Shown here piece by piece: positions 28,378 to 36,717 of a stretch of 64,000 nucleotides of DNA. Origin of the DNA: Ferrimonas balearica. Its GTDB lineage: Bacteria; Pseudomonadota; Gammaproteobacteria; Enterobacterales; Shewanellaceae. The DNA is taken from positions 310,001-374,000 of the forward strand of contig NZ_JAHVHW010000004.1 of the NCBI RefSeq assembly GCF_019802055.1, read 5' to 3'. The notes under the pieces were generated by a model. It saw nothing but the letters and a program-made list of their open reading frames with translations, was not told where the DNA came from and did no database searches. Each line of letters opens with the position of its first letter. The stretch's first letter is position 1. The translations under genes were made by a program, and so were the position numbers.

Positions 28378-28393
28378 ATTACATTATTGTAAT
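28378..28393. promoter_or_regulatory. Palindromic operator candidate in nupC leader
   Basis: ATTACA-TTAT-TGTAAT is a perfect inverted repeat 31-46 bp upstream of the nupC start. A minus-strand TATAAT at 28414-28419 puts transcription start near 28407, so the palindrome would sit just inside the transcript, a place suited to a repressor. No convincing -35 was found. Confidence 0.5.
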
Positions 28394-28595
28394 TTGAAGA
28401 AAATTCGGCGCCGATTATAAGGGCAAAGGGGAAAGAAATCCCCACCATTCCTGCAAAAAAGGGATCTTTGTAACGGATAGTGATGAAATTTAACAAAAAT
28501 AACTTTGCCAAGGTTCACAACGGCCATCCGTAAATCGGGGAGATAGGGATAACCATAGCAGCCGCATGTGGATTTAAGTTAATAGGAGGTTAATT

Positions 28596-29363
28596 TCAAG
28601 GGAGGAAAAAAAGCCGTTCTGCATTAAGGGTTAGCTGGTGCCCAAGAGCCGGGGCGTCGCATTGACGAAGTTCTGCCAATACCGTCAGTACCGAAGCGAC
28701 ACGGGCTGGCTCGTTACGCTGCCCCTGATAGCCGTTGAGCGGCATATCGGGACTGTCGGTTTCCAGCAACAGCGCCTCTACCGGAACCTGAGCGAGTGCC
28801 TGCCGGGTTTTGTTGGCTCTTGGGTAGGTGATCACGCCCCCAACCCCCAGATGAAAACCTCGACGCCAATATTGCTGGGCCTGAACCAGGCTGCCACTGA
28901 ATCCATGCACCACGCCTCCCGCCAGCAGGGGGTGCCTGGCCAACAGAGTCAGCATCTCGTTATGGGCTTTGCGCACATGAAGGATCACCGGCAGTTGATG
29001 CTGACGCGCCAGTGCCAGCTGAGCCTCGCAGAGGCGGAGTTGCTCCGGCATCGGAGCTGCGCCGGATACCGCATCAAGACCACACTCCCCTACGGCGACC
29101 AGCTCCGGTTGACTCGCCAGCCGTTCTGCCAGCGCCTCGATGTCTTCCGCCTGATGGGTAAAACAGGGGTGTAATCCCAGTGCTGTACCGATACGAACTC
29201 CCTGCCTCTGCCCAGCCAGCGCGGTTACAGCATCCCAGTTATGGCGGTCCACCGCTGGCACGATGAGGGCACCGACGCCCCCCTTCTTCGCTCGCGTCAG
29301 TACCGCGTCGCGATCTTCGTCAAAGGCGGGGAGGTCGAGATGGCAGTGGCTGTCAATCAGCAC
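28596..29363 (-). CDS. yjjV: TatD-family metal-dependent hydrolase (YjjV-like)
   Basis: 255-residue TIM-barrel nuclease/hydrolase. Metal-binding residues are in DSHCHLD (5-11), VGECGLD, ILHVRKAHNE and LLETDSPDMPL, all in the expected order. Nearness to the deo genes parallels E. coli yjjV, which also lies close to deoCABD. The start is GTG at 29363, inside the last codons of the small upstream gene (11-base overlap). YjjV itself has no firm biological role; TatD relatives are 3'-5' DNases. Confidence 0.88.
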   Translation of the reverse strand: MLIDSHCHLDLPAFDEDRDAVLTRAKKGGVGALIVPAVDRHNWDAVTALAGQRQGVRIGTALGLHPCFTHQAEDIEALAERLASQPELVAVGECGLDAVSGAAPMPEQLRLCEAQLALARQHQLPVILHVRKAHNEMLTLLARHPLLAGGVVHGFSGSLVQAQQYWRRGFHLGVGGVITYPRANKTRQALAQVPVEALLLETDSPDMPLNGYQGQRNEPARVASVLTVLAELRQCDAPALGHQLTLNAERLFFLP

Positions 29364-29493
29364 GCTCGCCCCGCTTTATCGCCTCTTGCGCCCGCTCAGA
29401 CAGGGGCACACAACAGCGTTTGTTTTCCGGGGTGAATCCCAGGCTGTCCAGAAACGCGCAGTACTTTTGCCACCAGTGACGTAACCACTTCAT
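29353..29493 (-). CDS. Small DUF5363-like protein
   Basis: 46-residue basic protein, MKWLRHWWQKYCAFLDSLG then FTPENKRCCVPLSER. It resembles the short DUF5363 family of Shewanella/Vibrio relatives, from memory. Its stop lies within the start of the yjjV-like gene (11-base overlap), suggesting translational coupling. GGAG stands ahead of the ATG (AAGGAGTTGCTGATG). The adjacent cysteines and tryptophans are its notable features. Function unknown. Confidence 0.6.
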   Translation of the reverse strand: MKWLRHWWQKYCAFLDSLGFTPENKRCCVPLSERAQEAIKRGERAD

Positions 29494-29635
29494 CAGCAAC
29501 TCCTTGGATCTATCAGCTGGCCTCACTGTATCAGGAAGTGCACAACCGGTGTACTCAACAACCGTGGCAAAGCGGGTTGCGGGAGGCAGCCTGAACCGAG
29601 ATGATAGAGGGCCCTGTGTATCCCGATTCCAGACC

Positions 29636-30076
29636 ATGAGCAGCGCCCAGTCCACTTTGAAGCTTCAGCATTTTATCCCTTACCGTCTGGCGGATCTGGC
29701 GCACCGGCTCAGTCAGGAGCTGTCCGCCATCTACGCCGAAGCGCCCTTTGCCATTACCATTCCGGAGTGGCGGATCCTGGCGCAACTGGCAGAGCACGCG
29801 CCGCTGACCAGCAAGGGACTGGCGGAGCGCACTGGAATGGACAAAACCAAGATATCCCGGGCGGTGCAGCGACTGGGAGAGCGGGGTCTGCTGGTCCGGG
29901 AACGAGACAGTCAGGACCAGAGGCAGGCCCACCTACATCTGACCGAAGCGGGTGTGGCCCTGTATGAGCAACTGGTGCCTCATGCACTGGATTGGGAGCA
30001 GCAGCGGTTAGGGGCACTGGATAAGCAGGAGCGAGCCCAACTGCTGGCCCTGCTGGACAAACTGGAAGCGAACTGA
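29636..30076 (+). CDS. MarR-family transcriptional regulator
   Basis: 146-residue winged-helix regulator. The DNA-binding core is ITIPEWRILAQLAEHAPLTSKGLAERTGMDKTKISRAVQRLGERGLLVRERD (given here only as the region at about residues 42-92 with recognition helix KTKISRAVQRL and wing RERDSQDQR). N- and C-terminal helices form the dimer interface. The ATG at 29636 begins at the natural start of the family; no clear ribosome site precedes it. It is convergent with fahA-hmgA across a terminator, and it is the only regulator near these genes, so it is a candidate repressor of them; this is inference. Confidence 0.88.
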   Translation: MSSAQSTLKLQHFIPYRLADLAHRLSQELSAIYAEAPFAITIPEWRILAQLAEHAPLTSKGLAERTGMDKTKISRAVQRLGERGLLVRERDSQDQRQAHLHLTEAGVALYEQLVPHALDWEQQRLGALDKQERAQLLALLDKLEAN

Positions 30077-30082
30077 AGGATC

Positions 30083-30111
30083 AAAAAAGCCCCGCAATGC
30101 GGGGCTTTTTT
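30083..30111. terminator. Bidirectional terminator, marR-type gene / fahA
   Basis: Stem GCCCCGC/GCGGGGC (30089-30095, 30099-30105), AAT loop, A6 on the left and T6 on the right, between convergent genes. Confidence 0.93.
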
Positions 30112-30122
30112 CTGTCTTCGTC

Positions 30123-31424
30123 TTATCGTGCCGGCAGTACGGTGCTGCGCACCTCGCCAAATCCGATACGGGGCGCACCCGGCTTCTCGCACACCGCTTT
30201 CATGATGATGGTGTCCCCATCCTCAAGGAAGGTGCGGGTTTCGCCACCCGCCAGAGTAATGGGGGTCTTGCCACCGCGACTCAGCTCCAGCAGTGAGCCC
30301 GCCTCTTCATGATTGGGCCCGGACTGGGTGCCGGAGCCGAAGAGATCACCAGCCTGGAGATTGCAGCCGTTCACCGTATGGTGAGTCACCATCTGAGCGA
30401 TGGTCCAGTAAGAGTCTCGGAAGTTGGAACGAGACAGGCGTACCGGCTCCGCCATGGCCGGAGTCTGGATCAGGCACTCCAGCTGCATATCCACCGCTCC
30501 GCCAGCACTGTTGGCTTCCGCTGTCAGGTAGGGCAAGGGTTGTGGGTCACTCTCCGGGCGGGTAAATGCGGCACGGTAGGGGGCCAACGCTTCCAGAGTC
30601 ACGATCCAGGGGGAGAGGGTGGACGCAAAGCTCTTGGAGAGGAACGGCCCCAGCGGCTGGTATTCCCAGGCCTGAATATCACGGGCAGACCAGTCGTTCA
30701 GCAGACACAGGCCAAACACATGCTGCTCCGCCTGCTCAATGCTGATCGGCTCGCCCAGCGCATTGCCCTGACCGATAACGATACCCACCTCCAGCTCATA
30801 ATCGAGGCGCTTGCAGGGGCCAAAGCTGGGCTCTGTAGCATCCGGGGCCTTGAGTTGGCCCTTGGGACGATGAAACGCCTGACCCGACACGCCGATGGAA
30901 GACGCCCGGCCGTGGTAGCCGATGGGCACCCACTTATAGTTGGGCAGCAACGGGTTGTCCGGGCGGAACAGGGAGCCAACGGCCGTTGCATGATGAATGG
31001 AGGTGTAGAAATCGGTGTAATCACCGATGTTCATCGCCAGGTCATACTCCAGTTCTGCCAGCGGGATCAGGCAAGCTTCCAAAGCCCCCTGCTCCACCGA
31101 GTTGGAACGCAGAGCACGGGACAACGCCAGGCGCAGTGACGACCAGGCCGCAGCGCCCTTCGCCATAAACCCATTGAGCTTTGGTTGCGCCGCCAGCGCC
31201 ACCAGTTCGGCAATCTCACCGCCAAACACCTGGGCATCACGGACGGCGGCCAGATCCAGGGCAACGTCGCCGATCGCGACGGCACCGCGGAACGACTCGT
31301 CACTGCCACGACGACGCACACTGGCAAAAGGCAGATTCTGAATGGGGAAATCGCAACCCGGGCGATTGGCGCTGTCGACCCAACTGGTCAGGGCCAGATC
31401 GTGGGTTTCGTTCAATGTATGCAT
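30123..31424 (-). CDS. fahA: Fumarylacetoacetase
   Basis: 433-residue hydrolase producing fumarate and acetoacetate, final step of tyrosine/homogentisate breakdown. The N-terminal SH3-like part is followed by the catalytic domain with DYTDFYTSIHHATAVG (metal-binding aspartate and catalytic histidine), YELEVGIVIG (glutamate ligands), LLNDWSARDIQ and the C-terminal GTQSGPNHEEAGSLLEL. The ATG at 31424 (MHTLNETHDLALTSW) lies 25 bases after the hmgA stop; a longer frame to 31463 overlaps hmgA and lacks support. It forms an operon with hmgA. No maiA isomerase gene follows. Confidence 0.96.
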   Translation of the reverse strand: MHTLNETHDLALTSWVDSANRPGCDFPIQNLPFASVRRRGSDESFRGAVAIGDVALDLAAVRDAQVFGGEIAELVALAAQPKLNGFMAKGAAAWSSLRLALSRALRSNSVEQGALEACLIPLAELEYDLAMNIGDYTDFYTSIHHATAVGSLFRPDNPLLPNYKWVPIGYHGRASSIGVSGQAFHRPKGQLKAPDATEPSFGPCKRLDYELEVGIVIGQGNALGEPISIEQAEQHVFGLCLLNDWSARDIQAWEYQPLGPFLSKSFASTLSPWIVTLEALAPYRAAFTRPESDPQPLPYLTAEANSAGGAVDMQLECLIQTPAMAEPVRLSRSNFRDSYWTIAQMVTHHTVNGCNLQAGDLFGSGTQSGPNHEEAGSLLELSRGGKTPITLAGGETRTFLEDGDTIIMKAVCEKPGAPRIGFGEVRSTVLPAR

Positions 31425-31449
31425 GGTGGTTCCCTTACTGTTGAGCGTC

Positions 31450-32751
31450 TTAGCGCTCTCCATTGAAATGCTTAGTCAGTCCGTTCCAGCACTGCTGATA
31501 ATCCCGTTGCCGCAGCTCGGTGTCCAGAGCAAAACGGGTGGGCTCGATGACATAACGGGACTCAAGCATAAAAGCCATGGTGTCCTGGTAGCGCTGGGGC
31601 TGAAGCTGTGCGCTGCTTGCCTTATCGAACACTTCCGCTTCCGGGCCGTGAGGCGTCATGGCGTTGTGCAGACTCATGCCGCCGGGCACAAAGCCGGTCT
31701 CCTTGGCATCATAGACCCCCTCAATCAGCCCCATAAACTCGCTCATGATGTTGCGGTGATACCAGGGCGGTCGGAAGGTGTGCTCTGCCACCATCCAGCG
31801 TGGCGGGAAGATCACAAAGTCCGCATTGGCCCAACCTTCAGTGTCACTGGGGCTGGTCAGTACCGTAAAGATGGACGGGTCGGGGTGGTCGAAGCTCACC
31901 GTGTTCATCACGTTGAAGCGGGAGAGGTCGTACTTATAGGGCGCGCTGTTGCCGGTCCAGGCCACCACATCCAGCGGTGAGTGGCTGACGGGCGCAGCAA
32001 ACAAGCCGCCACAGAATTTGGCCAGTAACTCAAACTCCCCCTCCCGGTCTTCGAACCAGGCGACGGGGTACTGAAAGTCCCGGTCATTGGCGTAACCGTT
32101 GGCGCCCACCGGGCCGCGTTCCGGCAGGATAAACGGGGCGCCGTAGTTCTCGCACAGGTAACCGCGGATCGGCCCATCCAGCGGACGGATTCGGAACTTG
32201 ATGCCTCTGGGGATCACCAGGATCTCCCCGGGGCCGACCTCAAGAATGCCCAGCTCGGTTTCCGCCCGCAGTGCACCCAGTTGGGGGATAAAGAGCAGTT
32301 CGCCGTCGGCGTTGTAGAACACCCGATTGCCCATATCCGCATTGGCACGATAGACGTGGATCCCCATGCCATGCTGCGCTTTGGCGTCTCCATTAACCGC
32401 GACCGTCACCAGGCCATCGATGAAGTCGGTTGGGCTCTCCGGCAAAGGCAGCGGATCCCAGCGCATCGGGTTTGGCGGTGTCGGCACGTTTTGCGGGGCG
32501 GTCTTCCACATCTCGTGGTGCCGGGGCGCAAACTCCCCCATCGCCACGGAGGGGCGTAACCGGTACATCCAGGTTCGGCGATTGGCGGCGCGGGGTGCCG
32601 TAAACGCGGTGGAGGTCAGCTGCTCCGCATACAGGTTGTAGGGGCATCGCTGGGGACTGAACTGCCCCACCGGCAGAGCACCGGTCAGGGCTTCGGTTTC
32701 GTGCTCATTGCCAAAACCGTGGAGGTAGTGCAACTCGGCCATCGCCATCAT
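31450..32751 (-). CDS. hmgA: Homogentisate 1,2-dioxygenase
   Basis: 433-residue Fe(II) dioxygenase opening the homogentisate ring to maleylacetoacetate. It starts [17 protein letters not shown] as the family does; the iron ligands fall in [17 protein letters not shown] (His and Glu) and [12 protein letters not shown] (His). Three successive in-frame ATGs (32751, 32748, 32742) make the exact start uncertain. First gene of hmgA-fahA, preceded by a promoter and a nested palindrome. Needs MaiA (or spontaneous/glutathione isomerisation) between its product and FahA. Confidence 0.97.
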   Translation of the reverse strand: MMAMAELHYLHGFGNEHETEALTGALPVGQFSPQRCPYNLYAEQLTSTAFTAPRAANRRTWMYRLRPSVAMGEFAPRHHEMWKTAPQNVPTPPNPMRWDPLPLPESPTDFIDGLVTVAVNGDAKAQHGMGIHVYRANADMGNRVFYNADGELLFIPQLGALRAETELGILEVGPGEILVIPRGIKFRIRPLDGPIRGYLCENYGAPFILPERGPVGANGYANDRDFQYPVAWFEDREGEFELLAKFCGGLFAAPVSHSPLDVVAWTGNSAPYKYDLSRFNVMNTVSFDHPDPSIFTVLTSPSDTEGWANADFVIFPPRWMVAEHTFRPPWYHRNIMSEFMGLIEGVYDAKETGFVPGGMSLHNAMTPHGPEAEVFDKASSAQLQPQRYQDTMAFMLESRYVIEPTRFALDTELRQRDYQQCWNGLTKHFNGER

Positions 32752-32754
32752 CCT

Positions 32755-32776
32755 TGAAACTAGTTTCAGATGAAAC
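32755..32776. promoter_or_regulatory. Operator candidate for hmgA-fahA
   Basis: On the minus strand three 6-bp half-sites follow each other: GTTTCA-TC-TGAAAC-TA-GTTTCA. The last two make the perfect palindrome TGAAACTAGTTTCA (32755-32768), the first two a second one. The array lies directly downstream of the -10, where binding would block transcription. The nearby MarR protein is the obvious candidate ligand. Confidence 0.6.
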
Positions 32777-32777
32777 C

Positions 32778-32806
32778 AATTTAGAGAGAGTCGGAGAATA
32801 GCTCAA
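32778..32806 (-). promoter_or_regulatory. Sigma70-type promoter of hmgA
   Basis: TTGAGC (32801-32806) and TAAATT (32778-32783) on the minus strand with an exact 17-bp spacer; start expected near 32771, within the operator array. Confidence 0.6.
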
Positions 32807-32861
32807 GGGCCGGAGAAGCAGATAACGATCGGAAAAGCGTAAAACCAGAGTGACAGGACAC

Positions 32862-32885
32862 AAAAAAGGGCGCGACTGCGCCCTT
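32862..32885 (-). terminator. Intrinsic terminator after prfC
   Basis: Stem GGGCGC/GCGCCC (32868-32873, 32878-32883) with a four-base loop and T6 on the minus strand, 24 bases past the prfC stop. Confidence 0.85.
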
Positions 32886-32908
32886 CTCTCTGCTCATACC
32901 GACGGCAA

Positions 32909-34492
32909 TTAATGCTCCCGGGTCTTATGGAAGACGATATCCGGGTAGCGCTCCTGGGTCAGGTTGAGGTTCACCATGGTCGGGGCGATGTAGGTGAGGT
33001 TGTCACCACCGTCCAGAGCCAGGTTGGTAGACGCTTTACGGCGGAACTCGTCCAGCTTCTTGGCATCGCTGCACTCCACCCAACGGGCGGTCGCCACGTT
33101 GATCGGCTCGTACACCGCTTCCACCTTGTACTCGGACTTTAGACGGGCCACTACCACGTCAAACTGCAGCACCCCAACCGCGCCAACGATCAGGTCGTTG
33201 TTGTCGATGGGACGGAAGACCTGCACTGCACCCTCTTCAGAGAGCTGTACCAGACCTTTAAGCAGCTGCTTCTGCTTCAGCGGATCCTTCAGACGGATAC
33301 GACGGAACATCTCCGGCGCAAAGTTCGGGATCCCGGTGAACTTGAACTTTTCACCCTGAGAGAAGGTGTCACCAATCTGGATGGTGCCGTGGTTGTGCAG
33401 ACCGATGATGTCGCCCGGGAAGGCTTCCTCCGCGTGGGAACGGTCGCCCGCCATAAAGGTCACCGCATCGGAGATGCTGACGTCTTTACCCAGACGCACA
33501 TGGTGCATCTTCATGCCCTTGGTGTATTTGCCGGAGCAGATGCGCATAAAGGCGATGCGGTCACGGTGCTTGGGATCCATATTGGCCTGGATCTTAAACA
33601 CGAAGCCGGAGAACTTCTCTTCGTTCGCTTCCACCTCACGCTCATCGGTCGTACGGGGCTGCGGTGCCGGTGCCCACTCGGTCAGGCCATCCAGCATGTG
33701 GTCCACGCCGAAGTTACCCAGTGCGGTACCGAAAAAGACCGGAGTCAGATCACCGGACAGGAACAGCTCCAGATCAAACTCGTTGGACGCGCCGCGCACC
33801 AGCTCCAGCTCATCACGCAGCTGTGCCGCCAACTCGTCGCTGACCACCTGATCCAGCTCCGGGTTGTCCAGGCCCTTGATGATGCGCACTTCCTGAATGG
33901 TGTGACCCTGGCCGGTCTGGTACAGGATGGTTTCATCACGGTACAGGTGGTACACGCCCTTGAACTCTTTACCGCAGCCGATGGGCCAGGTGATGGGCGC
34001 ACACATGATCTTGAGCTCGTTCTCCACCTCGTCCAACAGCTCCATCGGGTCACGGATGTCCCGGTCCAGCTTGTTCATAAAGGTGAGGATGGGCGTGTCG
34101 CGCAGACGGGTCACTTCCATCAGCTTGCGGGTACGATCTTCCACACCCTTGGCGGCGTCGATCACCATCAGACAGGAATCCACCGCCGTCAGGGTGCGGT
34201 AGGTGTCTTCGGAGAAGTCTTCGTGTCCGGGGGTATCCAGCAGGTTGACCAGCGCCTCGTTGTAGGGGAACTGCATCACGGAGGTGGTCACGGAGATACC
34301 ACGCTCCTTCTCCATCTCCATCCAGTCGGATTTGGCATGCTGACCTGAACCACGGCCCTTAACGGTACCGGCTTTCTGCAGCGCGTGTCCGAACAGCAGC
34401 ACCTTCTCGGTGATGGTGGTCTTACCGGCGTCCGGGTGAGAGATGATGGCGAAGGTCCGGCGCTTCGCCACTTCCTGGGCGTGTTGACTCAT
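32909..34492 (-). CDS. prfC: Peptide chain release factor 3
   Basis: 527-residue translational GTPase that recycles RF1/RF2 from the ribosome. G1 is [13 protein letters not shown], the switch region [16 protein letters not shown] is G3, and [10 protein letters not shown] is G4; later domains II and III follow in normal order. Length is the same as E. coli RF3 (529). The start [19 protein letters not shown] follows the family. It appears monocistronic with its own terminator. Confidence 0.98.
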   Translation of the reverse strand: MSQHAQEVAKRRTFAIISHPDAGKTTITEKVLLFGHALQKAGTVKGRGSGQHAKSDWMEMEKERGISVTTSVMQFPYNEALVNLLDTPGHEDFSEDTYRTLTAVDSCLMVIDAAKGVEDRTRKLMEVTRLRDTPILTFMNKLDRDIRDPMELLDEVENELKIMCAPITWPIGCGKEFKGVYHLYRDETILYQTGQGHTIQEVRIIKGLDNPELDQVVSDELAAQLRDELELVRGASNEFDLELFLSGDLTPVFFGTALGNFGVDHMLDGLTEWAPAPQPRTTDEREVEANEEKFSGFVFKIQANMDPKHRDRIAFMRICSGKYTKGMKMHHVRLGKDVSISDAVTFMAGDRSHAEEAFPGDIIGLHNHGTIQIGDTFSQGEKFKFTGIPNFAPEMFRRIRLKDPLKQKQLLKGLVQLSEEGAVQVFRPIDNNDLIVGAVGVLQFDVVVARLKSEYKVEAVYEPINVATARWVECSDAKKLDEFRRKASTNLALDGGDNLTYIAPTMVNLNLTQERYPDIVFHKTREH

Positions 34493-34574
34493 TGGATCAC
34501 TTAATCTGGTTGAAGGGCCTGATGGCGGAAAAGACCGCGCATTATAGCGTCACGGAGAGTGTAGAAAAAGGGAC

Positions 34575-35603
34575 CTAGTCCGACGAACGCGGGATCCAGC
34601 CCAACGCCCCCATCACCCAGGCCCCCAAAGCCAGGTATCCGGTGGCCATCAGCATCTGCCCGATTCGCAGAATCAGCTTGGTACTGGCCTCGCCGCCACC
34701 GGAAAAGGTGGTGGAGCCGATCAGGATCAACAGGGTGGTAAAACCGGTGGCAAACACCTTGCCCTTCGGCGAGGTAAAGATCGCCTGGCCAAACAGCAGC
34801 GCCGTCAGCCACATCAGCAGGACAAAGAAGATCCACGTGGGGACGGCCACCAGCAGGTTGTAGAACAGCATCGCCGCGGCCCCGCCAACCAGGTTCGCCA
34901 CAATCATCCCCAGACCCGCTTTGCTGCCCGCCGCCAGTCCGGGGCTCTGACTGAGAATGGCCACAAGAATCAATACCAGCAGATCCCCGGAGCGATCGGT
35001 CAGATAGAAAAACAGCAGCAGCGGCAGCACCAGCAGGGTGCTGAGCCAGGCATTGCGGTAGGCCTCCGCTTCCGAAGGCAGCACCGGAGGCGTCGGCTTC
35101 GGCGCCGGACCGGAGGGGATCCAGGCATAAAACAGCGCGCAGAGCGCCAGCGCGATGGCGAGGGAACCAAGAAAACCCAAGGCAAACCCAATGGCCAGGT
35201 TTCGCCCCATCAGCCCCAGCGAGGGAAACATCAGAATGGCGATCAGCAGCATCACCACAATCAGCGGATTCATCCCCCGCTCCGCCCGATAAAAAGTGAG
35301 GAACAGCAGCAGTGTCTGCAATGGAACAAACATCAGGGCATAGGGCAGCAGCGCCACCAGCCCAATACCAACCGCGAAAGTAAACGCGACAGCGAGCAGA
35401 AGTTTGGAGTAGGCCCCATGAGGAAGACGCACACCGGGGGGCCCCAGCAGCATGGCGACAAAGATCGGGGTGATCATCGACAGGCTCCACTCAAAGCTCG
35501 CCGCCAATATCATCGCCGTCGCCACACCGGTGCCAAACCGAAAGATGGCACGCTGACGCCAGTAGCCCGGGCCGTGCTGTTCAACCAGAGTGTCAGTAGA
35601 CAT
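34575..35603 (-). CDS. DUF2955 (FUSC-like) inner membrane protein
   Basis: 342-residue membrane protein with two sets of about five hydrophobic helices joined by a linker (around PSGPAPKPTPPVLPSE, residues 165-180), recognised as DUF2955, a family related to FUSC/AaeB-type aromatic-compound exporters. Its ATG overlaps the stop of the HlyD-type gene by 11 bases. Third gene of an AI-2E/HlyD/DUF2955 operon, so it is likely the inner membrane pump partner of that adaptor. Substrate unknown. Confidence 0.82.
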   Translation of the reverse strand: MSTDTLVEQHGPGYWRQRAIFRFGTGVATAMILAASFEWSLSMITPIFVAMLLGPPGVRLPHGAYSKLLLAVAFTFAVGIGLVALLPYALMFVPLQTLLLFLTFYRAERGMNPLIVVMLLIAILMFPSLGLMGRNLAIGFALGFLGSLAIALALCALFYAWIPSGPAPKPTPPVLPSEAEAYRNAWLSTLLVLPLLLFFYLTDRSGDLLVLILVAILSQSPGLAAGSKAGLGMIVANLVGGAAAMLFYNLLVAVPTWIFFVLLMWLTALLFGQAIFTSPKGKVFATGFTTLLILIGSTTFSGGGEASTKLILRIGQMLMATGYLALGAWVMGALGWIPRSSD

Positions 35604-36717
35604 AGCTGATCAGGCTCAACAAACGGATCCAGGCCTTACCTATCCAGTAGAGAAAGCCCGATGACTCGGTGTAAACGATGACATCCGCCTGCCCCCCTTC
35701 CCGCTGAAAACCCCGGCTCTCCTCATCGGCAAAGCGAATCAGAACCGGAAACCGCTCCGGGTCACGCAGCCAGCCGGTGGTGGTTACCGGATCCTGCAGA
35801 GTGCCCACGCTACTGCCGGTTTCAAACTGAACACCGTAGCTGACGGACACCACTTCCCCTTTGATCACCCGTCCCGGGGCGGCATCCAGCACCATCTCCA
35901 CTTCGTTGCCAGGCTCAATATGCTCCAGGTTGTTTTCCCGCAGATAGGCCTCCACCCACACATCCCGGGTCGAGATAAAGGTCATCAGGGGCTGGCCGGG
36001 ATTGGCGTAATACCCGACGTCGTAACGCAGGTTGGAAACCAGCCCAAGGCGGGGCGCTTTGATTTCGGTGTTTTCCAGGTCCAGTCTGGCCTGGCCCAGC
36101 GCGGTCAGCGCCCGCTGCACTTTCGGGTTGCGTTCATCGTCGATGCCCGCCTGCTGCTTGGCCACCTCCAGGTCCGCCTGCGCTTTATCCACGCCAGCCT
36201 GCGCATTACTCAACTGAGCCCGGGCCCTATCCACATCGGTCTGGGAGACGTAGCCCTCCTCCGCAACCGCCAGTATTCGTGCCACATCGGCCTTGATGTT
36301 ATTCAGGTTGGTGACCGCTTCAATCAGACGGGCCTGAGCAGAGGCCACATTGGCCGTGCCCGCGCCCACCTCCTGTCCCGCCAGAGCCAGCTCTGCCTCC
36401 GCTTTTCGCACCGCCAACTGGTAGCGCTCGCGCTCGATGCGCAGCAACACCTCCCCCTGCTCCACCACCTGGTTGTTGACCACCAGTATTTCATCAATGC
36501 GCCCGGCAACCTGACTGGCAACCGGCAACACATAGGCCCTGACCCGGGCATTGTCAGTACTGGGTGTGTAGCGCTCCGCCCCCAGATACCAGGCAAAGAT
36601 GAGAGCGCAAAGCAGCAGCAACGTCAGGGAGGTGTTGCGCACCAGTTTGCCCGCAGACGCATCACTTTCAGGGGCTGGGCTCTCAACGTCGTGGTCGGTT
36701 TTCGGTTTTTCACTCAT
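35593..36717 (-). CDS. HlyD-family membrane fusion protein (EmrA/AaeA-like)
   Basis: 374-residue periplasmic adaptor with one N-terminal membrane helix (LTLLLLCALIFAWYLGA, about 28-45). The lipoyl-like halves are near VLPVASQVAGRIDEILVVNNQVV and IKAPRLGLVSNLRYDVGYYANPGQPL, flanking a long alpha-helical hairpin (about 85-190). This is the one-TM, EmrA/AaeA-type adaptor. ATG 36717 overlaps the upstream stop by 8 bases (ATGAGTGA); a longer frame to 36759 is not needed. It should link an inner membrane pump (DUF2955 product) to an outer membrane channel not encoded here. Confidence 0.92.
   Translation of the reverse strand: MSEKPKTDHDVESPAPESDASAGKLVRNTSLTLLLLCALIFAWYLGAERYTPSTDNARVRAYVLPVASQVAGRIDEILVVNNQVVEQGEVLLRIERERYQLAVRKAEAELALAGQEVGAGTANVASAQARLIEAVTNLNNIKADVARILAVAEEGYVSQTDVDRARAQLSNAQAGVDKAQADLEVAKQQAGIDDERNPKVQRALTALGQARLDLENTEIKAPRLGLVSNLRYDVGYYANPGQPLMTFISTRDVWVEAYLRENNLEHIEPGNEVEMVLDAAPGRVIKGEVVSVSYGVQFETGSSVGTLQDPVTTTGWLRDPERFPVLIRFADEESRGFQREGGQADVIVYTESSGFLYWIGKAWIRLLSLISYVY

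Noticed and set aside
34501-35490. 329-codon minus-strand frame overlapping the DUF2955 gene
   Set aside because: It is a shifted frame of the same strand, with A/G/S-rich composition; the DUF2955 frame has proper membrane helices and coupled start.
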